This document shows, piece by piece, positions 57,246 to 64,000 of a DNA stretch of 64,000 nucleotides. Every line of letters starts with the position of its first letter. The stretch's first letter is position 1. The stretch is from the NCBI RefSeq assembly GCF_900747795.2, contig NC_041404.2, forward strand, positions 82,408,950 through 82,472,949, written 5' to 3'. The notes under the pieces were generated by a model. The model worked only from the letters and a program-made list of their open reading frames with translations. It did not search any database and was not told where the DNA came from. A program made the translations under genes and the position numbers. The stretch comes from Erpetoichthys calabaricus. Taxonomy: Eukaryota; Chordata; Cladistia; Polypteriformes; Polypteridae.

Positions 57246-57860
57246 TAATTTACAAAGCCATTTTGCATCAATAAATAAGCATCTTATGAGAATTTGGGCA
57301 ACTGGATGCGATTTTTACAGATGAGCTTTTTTTAGCACCACCTTCCTAAAGTGAAGAAAAGGAAAGGACAGATTCCTAAAAATAAAAAAAAATGCAGAAA
57401 AGAAAGTAAAATATAGCAAATACAAAATAGTAACATAAAATAATGAAGGTAATTTTAGAATAATAATTATAAGTTGTCAACAACCTGCTTTGTATTTCTA
57501 CTTACAGTAACTCAGCCGTTTATTGATAAGTAGCAACATTGGTCCAAGCGTATAAACATTTATTTATTTAGTACATTTTTCATACATGAAGGTAGCTCAT
57601 AAACGTAACAGGTTAAAAGGCTTTATAGAACAGTATCAATGAGAAATAAAATCTCCAATTTAATAAACAAATGTTACAGTCAGACAGCCAGGGAGGAGAG
57701 GAAAACAAAAACTCCAGCCAGCTGGATGCTGAAGAAATAAATCTGCAAGGGTTCCAAGGCTAAAAGACCACCCAACCCCTTCTCAGCTTTAATGCTAAAA
57801 AAAACTTTTTAAATGTTTTAATTTTTTTTAAAATGTTCTCATTTATAGATATTTCAGATA
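57246..57860. other. Intergenic DNA, nothing recognised
   Basis: AT-rich sequence before the Tc1-like element. Confidence 0.4.
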
Positions 57861-57864
57861 TATA

Positions 57865-59442
57865 AACGGCTAAAAAAAATTAAAGGAACACTTTGAAAAC
57901 ACATCAGATCTCAATGGGAAAAAAAATCACGCTGGATATCTAAACTGATATGGACTGGGTAATGTGTTAGGAAGGAAAGGATGTCACATCGTTTGATGGA
58001 AATAAAAATTATTGACATACAGAGAGCTGAATTCAAAGACACCCCAAAAATCAAAGTGAAAAAATGATACGGCAGGCTGGTCCACTTTGATGAAATTTCA
58101 TTACAGCAACTCAAAATCGTACTCAGTAGTTTGTATGGCCCCCACGTGCTTGTATGCATGCCTGACAACTTAGGTGCATGCTCCTAATGAAATGAAGGAT
58201 GATGTCCTGAGGGTTCTCCTCCCAGATCTGGACCAGGGCATAACTGAGCTAATGGACAGTCTGAGGTGCCACCTGGCTGTGTCAGATAGACCAAAACATA
58301 ATGTCCTAGAGGTGTTCTATTGGATTTAGGTCAGGCGAGTTTGGGGGGGCCAGTCAATGGTATCAATTCCTTCATCCTCCAGGTACTGCCTACATACTCT
58401 CGCCACATGAGGCCGGGCATTGTCATGCACCAGGAGTAACCCAGGACCCACAACACCAGCATAGGGTCTGGCAAGGGTCCAAAGATTTCATCCCAATATC
58501 TAATGGCAGTCAAGGTACCGTTGTCTACCCTGTAGAGGTTTGTGGGTCCCTCCATGGATATGCCTCCCAAGACCATCACTGACCCACCATCAAACCAGTC
58601 ATGCTGAACAATGTTAGATAGCATTACGTTCTCCACGGCTTCTCCAGACCCTTTCACATCTGTCATATGTGCTCTGGGTGAACCTGCTCTCATCTGTCAA
58701 AAGCATAGGGCACCAGTGGTGGACCTGCCAATTCTGGTATTCTATGGCAAATGCCAATTGAGCTCCACGGTGCTGGGAAGTGAGCACAGTGCCCACTACT
58801 GGGCGTCAGTCTCTCAGGCCACCCTCATGAAGTCTGTTTCTGATTGTTTGATCAGAGACATTCACACCAGTAAACTGCTGGAGGTCATTTTGTAGGGCTC
58901 TGGCAGTGCTCATCCTGTTCCTCTTTGCCTAAAGGAGCAGATACTGGTCCTGGTGATGGGATAAGAACCTTCTATGGCCCTGTCCAGCTCTCCTAGAGTA
59001 ACTGCCTGTCTCCTGGAATGTCCTCCATGCCTTTGAGACTGTGCTGGAAGACACAGCAAACCGTCTGGCAGTGGTACGTATTGATGTGCCATCCTGGAGA
59101 AGTTGGACTACCTGTGCAACCTCTGTAGGATCCAGGTATCGCCTCATGCTACAAGTTGTGACACTGACTGTGGCCAAATGCAAAACTAGTGAAAAAACAA
59201 GTCAGAAAAGATGAGGAGGGAAAAATGTCAGTGGCTTCCACCTGTTAAACCATTCCTGTTTTGGGGGTCATCTCCTTGTTGCCCCTCTAGTGCACCTGTT
59301 GTTAATTTCATTAACACCAAAGCAGCTAAAAGTGATTAACAACCCCCTCTGCTACTTAACTGACCTGATCAATATCCCAGAAGTTTCATTGACTTGATGC
59401 TATACTCTGATTAAAAAGTATTCCTTTCATTTTTTTGAACAG
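57865..59442 (-). mobile_element. Tc1-like transposon, near full length; last bases displaced beyond an LTR
   Basis: The left end (GGCTAAAAAAAATTAAAGGA, after TA 57863-57864) and the right end, read inverted (CTGTTCAAAAAAATGAAAGG), are terminal repeats. The last two bases and the target TA appear to lie after the LTR that inserted at 59443, at about 62034-62037. The transposase is on the minus strand with several breaks. Same family as 10488-11160. Confidence 0.85.
58331..59183 (-). pseudogene. Tc1-like transposase, frameshifted
   Basis: Starting at 59183 or nearby: the helix-turn-helix PTEVAQVVQLLQDGTSIRTT then FAVSSSTVSKAWRTFQETG, then EYQNWQVHHW then LTDESRFTQSTYDRCERVW with the first catalytic Asp (about 58685-58740), SNIVQHDWFDGGSVMVLGGI, then MTMPGLMWREYV in place of the DNARPH block with the second Asp. 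At least three shifts or large changes. Not functional. Confidence 0.85.
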
Positions 59443-59789
59443 TGTAACGGCCGACCCCTTACCCATCCGGCAGCTACACTACCAAGATCTGTGGCCTGGA
59501 TAAATTCCTGAGATGAATCTACATATACCAAGCCATACCTCTAACAAATAATATTTTCCCCTCAATCGATGGTTTAAACACAAGCACGCAAAACCAGGTA
59601 TGTCAAATAAGTGAATAAATATATTAAATGGAAAACACAACTACAAAACACTACTGCACATTCCCCATGTAGAAAAATATATATATATATATTCCTCTAC
59701 CAAATCAGCAACGTGAAAACACCATATATACAATAACAAACCCTCCCTTGTCCTTGTAACGTATAACACACACAACACAAATAACAATA

Positions 59790-61275
59790 TTGTTTATGGA
59801 TATTGTACCACCACGTCTCCTAGTGGAAGCCTTTGATGTGTTGGGCCCACCCTTATTAGCCATCATCAATGATTCTATTAGTTCGGGTGTTGTGCCCTCA
59901 TTTTTGAAACATGCTGCAGTCCGCCCCTGTCTTAAAAAGGCAGAATTAGACCCTGGAGTTTTAGCTAATTTTCGTCCAATTTCCCAACTGCCATTTCTGG
60001 CTAAAATTCTAGAAAGAATTATTTATAATCAATTGGTTGATCACCTTAACTCTAATAATTTATTTGAGATCTACCAATCTGGCTTTAGGCGTTATCATAG
60101 TGTTGAAATGGCACTCCTGAAAGTGTTCAACGACATCTTATTACTGACTCAGGTGATGCGGCAGTCCTCCTCCTTGACCTATCCGCTGCCTTTGACACTA
60201 TTGACCATAAAATATTGCTGATGCGGCTTGAACATCTTGTTGGGCTTAAAGGGGCTGCTCTTAACTGGTTCAGGTCATATTTAACTGGTAGACACTTTTC
60301 AGTGACTTTTAATTCCTCTTCTTCATCTACTGCTCCTCTTAAATATGGTGTTCCTCAGGGATCCATTTTGGGTCCTATTTTATTCTCCATATACCTTCAC
60401 CCTATTGGAGCAATTTTTAGGAAATTTAACATTTCTTTTCACTGCTATGCTGATGATACTCAGGTATATATTCCTGTCTGCAACTCTACAACAATTCAAC
60501 TCCACAACTGTCTTTCTGAATTAAGATCCTGGATGGCTAATAATTTTCTTGATCTAAATCAAAATAAAACGGAGGTGCTTATAGTGGGTCCATCAGCTAA
60601 AGCCCAAATTGGTCTTGGTCTTCTCGGCTCTTTCTCTGTCTTTTCCAAACCTCAAGTCCGCAATCTTGGTGTTACCTTTGACAGTAACCTCTCTTTTGAG
60701 AAACAAATAAATTCTGTAGTCAAGAGTTGCTTTTTCCAACTTCGTCTATTAGGTAAGATAAAGCCTTTTTTATCTTCTAGGGATCTTGAGATAGCTACTC
60801 ATGCATTTATTTTTTCTCGCCTCGATTACTGCAACTCGCTGTATTCTGGGATTAACAAATCCTTGATACACAGGTTACAGTTGGTAGAAAATGCTGCCGC
60901 TCGCTTTCTGGTTGGGGCAAGAAAGTATTACTCTGTCTCTCCTATTTTAGCTTCTTTACACTGGTTGCCTGTCAGTTTTCGAATTGATTTTAAAATCCTG
61001 CTGCTAGTTTTTAAATCTTTACATGGGCTTGTCCTGCCTATTTATCTGAACTGTGTGTTTTACATCAGCCATCTAGAGTGCTTAGATCTTCTGGTCAGCT
61101 GTCTCTTGTTGTCCCTCGTACCAAGTGTAAAACCAAGGGGGACATGTCTTTTGCAGCTGTCGCACCTCGCCTGTGGAACACTCTACCTCATCATATAAAG
61201 GAGTCGTCTACAATTGAACTATTTAAAACAAGATTAAAGACTCATTTCTACTCACTTGCATTCAGTGACCTTCAG
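59790..61275 (+). pseudogene. L2 reverse transcriptase
   Basis: RT blocks in order: VVPSFLKHAAVRPCLKKAEL, NFRPISQLPFLAKILERIIYN, SGFRRYHSVEMALLKVFND, then in the next frame GVPQGSILGPILFSIYL, CYADDTQVYI with the catalytic YADD (about 60445-60460), LRSWMANNFLDLNQNKTEVL, RNLGVTFDSNL and FSRLDYCNSLYSGI. The tail TRLKTHFYSLAFSDLQ lies in another frame near 61240. One break at about 60155-60215 and one at about 61060. The catalytic Asp pair is intact. Confidence 0.9.
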
Positions 61276-61497
61276 TAATACTGATGGCTTCCTCTTTGTG
61301 ATTATATTACATTACTTCTATTTTTTATGTATATAACATTACTTCTATTTATTATGTATTTTATTTTATGTTCATATATTTTATTTCTATTTATGTTTTA
61401 TGTTAAGTTGTTCTATTTTTGTAAAGCACTTTGGCCACAGCATTACTATGTTTGTTTAAATGTGCTATATAAATAAATTGACATTGACATTGACAAT
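59790..61497 (+). mobile_element. L2-type LINE, 5'-truncated
   Basis: Contains the RT and C-terminal region of an L2 element and its 3' end: GTAAAGCACTTTGGCCACAG, GTGCTATATAAATAAATTGA then TTGACA repeats. The endonuclease part is missing. Inserted within the LTR-like unit, so it is younger than that unit and than the Tc1. Confidence 0.88.
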
Positions 61498-62033
61498 GAA
61501 TGAATATGGAAATGACAATGATCATGAACTTGACTCCGGGTATATTACTGTCCTGAATATGGATGACTGGTCAACAAAGAATGGATGTGTTTGAATCTCT
61601 CGGAAAAATGGAACAATCTCACCGTGTATCCTCGGCGTGTGGTGGATAATGAAGTCCAACCCCGGGGTCTCAGGCGATGATTGAACTGAAGTAAATCCGG
61701 CGGAATGATAAACAAACTGGATACAAAAGCACAATGTGAAAAATAGCAGGTAATGGTGGTTCTTTGTCGTAAAATGAAATTTCCGTCTTTCTCCTTCCTC
61801 CTCTCTCTTTTTCCTCCTGATTGTATAAATAGTAAAGAGCCGAATGTAATTGATTGTGAACAGGTGCTTTCCATCTTGGGGCTGCAGTCTCTCTTCCTCA
61901 TCCGTCCCCCCTGTATTTACGGGGACAACATTCACTGACGCACACATTATAAGCAGCAAACAGGACGATGGAAAGAAAATGCACTCAGCACAAACACTGA
62001 AAACACTATTACTATGTAGCCCTGCTACAACAG

Positions 62034-63408
62034 TATATTACAGAATACATATTTGTTTGCAGAATTCAGTTGAGTTTATTTTTAATTTTTCAACACTACA
62101 TTTCACTTGAACTGACATATTACAGGAGAAACTTGCACAATCACTGGGATTTTTAAATACTTGTCATATCCTGCTCATATTGGATCTCCACAGTGGTACC
62201 GGCCTAAGTGTTTAAGGGCAGACCCTTCCAGATTCACATGGCTTAGTCTGCAAGGCAGGACCTGAGTGTCACAGAACAGTTATGATCCTGGCCCAAAATT
62301 CCCAGTCGCCCGTCTCTTTGCAGGCTCACAATTGTCTGCACCAGTGCTGAAGGAAGGAGGATTGCTAGTCAAAATAGCAGATTGGAGAGTATGTTTCCTA
62401 AAACTATGGTTTTAAAGGGGAAAGGCTCACTGTGGTTTCACTGGTGAGCAGTATATAAAGGATTAACGTACACTTAAAAATCTATGGATCATAATTTATT
62501 TAAATTTTCTCAGAGGATAAACCTCAGGTTCTTACAAATTTGCGGTGAGACTGTTTAAAATTTTACTTTGTGTACCTCCTGCCCACAAGTTTGCCACTGA
62601 CTTATAAATAGTACCAAATATACCAGTGTTGCACTTTAGTCCTTTTCTTACAGACTCCAAACACCACATCTGATTAATTACTTAGCTTCGTCCATTTTCT
62701 AATGAAAGAGATAAGCTAAACAGATGTGTTTAAGTCTCCAGTGTGTCTCATGGAGGAGAACAGACAGAACAGAGTGGCTACAGAACTTTGTTTTTTTCAG
62801 GGCAATGTTGATGTTCTTGGAGAAGGTCTGAGCAGTCGCTGATCATTTGTGGCACAACAATCACTACCAGAGGGAGGCTGATAATACAATGAGGACTCGT
62901 TGGCTTTACTTGAGAAAGCACTGCTGTTGCCAATGATTGGCAATACCCTTTCCTTCACTCTTTTATTCTGTCATTCACTCATTGCAAGGATTCTGGGGTT
63001 CTTGAGCAGTGTGTTACACTGCTTGGCATCCATGGTTCTGCTACACTTACTTGAATCCCTCATCATGGTACACTTAAGGCTGGCTTGGAGATCAACTGTG
63101 GAATGTGTCCTTTCCTTTGCAGCCATGCTGGCTTGGTTGGACTTTCTGATAGTGCTGGTATGGTTGACAGATGTGCTATATGTAGTGCTTCGTCTTGTCC
63201 AGTACCTTGTTAACTCAAGTTTTTCCTCTCTTGAAATTTTTATGAAAGGGCACCATTTTAAAGCACATTTAAAACCTGTTCGAAACCTATGATGAAATAA
63301 ATAAAAACAATTTAGACAAAAACAAAAGAATGGAGGGATTTTCAAACAGGAAAAGGCATTATCTTGTTTTCTAAAATCATCACACATTTTTATAATTCCT
63401 AACGTTTT
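62034..63408. other. Intergenic DNA, no gene recognised
   Basis: About 1.4 kb. A 130-codon plus frame (62900-63292) is rich in Leu, Val and Ser but shows no domain. I treat it as chance or a decayed repeat. Confidence 0.4.
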
Positions 63409-63421
63409 GCATACTCTATAT

Positions 63422-63714
63422 CCATCCATCCATCCATTTTCTAACCTGCTGAATCCAAACACAGGGTCACGGGGGTCTGCTGGAGCCAATCCCAGCCAAC
63501 ACAGGGCACAAGGCAGGAAACAATCATGGGCAGGGTGCCAACCCACCGCAGGACACACACAAACACACCCACACACCAAGCACACACTAGGGCCAATTTA
63601 GAATCGCCAATCCACCTAACCTGCATGTCTTTGGACTGTGGGAGGAAACCGGAGCGCCCGGAGGAAACCCACGCAGACACGGGGAGAACATGCAAACTCC
63701 ACGCAGGGAGGACT
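63422..63714 (-). repeat. SINE with 13-bp duplication
   Basis: Flanked by GCATACTCTATAT at 63409-63421 and 63715-63727. Minus orientation. The tRNA head is truncated. Confidence 0.93.
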
Positions 63715-63738
63715 GCATACTCTATATACGTTTTGTAA

Positions 63739-64000
63739 TCCATCCATCCATCCATCCATTTTCCAACCCGCTGAATCCAAACACAGGGTCATGGGGGTCT
63801 GCCGGAGCCAATCCCAGCCAACACAGGGCACAAGGCAGGAAACAATCCTGGGCAGGGTGCCAACCCACCGCAGGACACACACAAACACACCCACACACCA
63901 AGCACACACTAGGGCCAATTTAGAATCGCCAATCCACCTAACCTGCATGTCTTTGGACTGTGGGAGGAAACCGGAGCGCCCGGAGGAAACCCACGCAGAC
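63739..64000 (-). repeat. SINE, runs off the end of the window
   Basis: Same family and orientation as the copy at 63422, only 11 bp after that copy's duplication. The tail (GGATGGAT on the minus strand) starts at 63739. The head lies beyond the window. The two are nearly identical in sequence. Confidence 0.92.

Larger units (their letters stand above)
59443..62029. mobile_element. LTR-like unit at the tip of the Tc1 element, split by an L2 LINE (fossil)
   Basis: Starts TGTAACGG, ends GCTACA, and is flanked by the 4-bp duplication ACAG (59439-59442 and 62030-62033). Without the L2 LINE it is about 0.88 kb. The duplication is part of the Tc1 terminal repeat, and the bases after it (TATA) fit the remaining Tc1 end with one substitution. 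Orientation is unclear. It is LTR-like by its TG/CA ends and 4-bp duplication; no internal genes. Confidence 0.6.

Noticed and set aside
61522-61959. 145-codon minus-strand frame
   Set aside because: Lies inside the LTR-like unit; composition is not protein-like and no motif is visible.

Overview
This is a stretch of vertebrate nuclear DNA, AT-rich and crowded with transposable elements. The mix of elements points to a ray-finned fish: Tc1/mariner, hAT, Helitron and pogo-type DNA elements, L2/Rex1-like and RTE-like LINEs, tRNA-headed SINEs whose 3' ends are GGAT repeats, and many solo LTRs. A non-teleost such as a bichir or reedfish is possible, but that is only an impression.

One host gene is recognised with confidence: a CISD1 (mitoNEET) orthologue or close paralogue on the plus strand. 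It has three exons (14933-14969, 23872-24071, 24544-24633). They join in frame to a protein of 108 residues, the length of human CISD1, and all four 2Fe-2S ligands fall at the human positions (C72, C74, C83, H87). A compact CpG-containing promoter (about 14738-14932) carries an NRF1-like site, a perfect CRE and a perfect ERR element. It is abutted by a 2-kb hAT transposon that ends 203 bp before the start codon. Intron 1 (8.9 kb) is mostly transposon debris.

Layout. 1-12.7 kb: intergenic, with hAT MITEs, LINE fragments, a solo LTR and Tc1 pieces. 12.7-14.7 kb: hAT element with a solo LTR inside. 14.7-24.8 kb: CISD1, with two LINEs, a pogo MITE and SINEs in intron 1. 25-40 kb: solo LTRs, RTE and Tc1 copies (one 1.6-kb Tc1 nearly complete), SINEs. 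40.3-43.1 kb: an LTR element with both LTRs, gag only. 43.7-49.1 kb: solo LTR, MITE, and a second hAT copy with a different hAT nested in it. 49.5-57.2 kb: an unclassified repeat family, a 513-bp Helitron with a clean empty-site comparison, and a 2.4-kb nest of older Helitrons. 57.9-62.0 kb: Tc1, then an LTR inserted in its last bases, then an L2 LINE inside that LTR. 63.4-64 kb: two SINEs side by side.

The most informative features beyond the gene are the nested insertions with target-site duplications, two hAT copies sharing one internal deletion, a MITE with a duplicated arm, and a non-coding repeat family in three copies that I cannot assign. I found no convincing evidence of a new protein-coding system.
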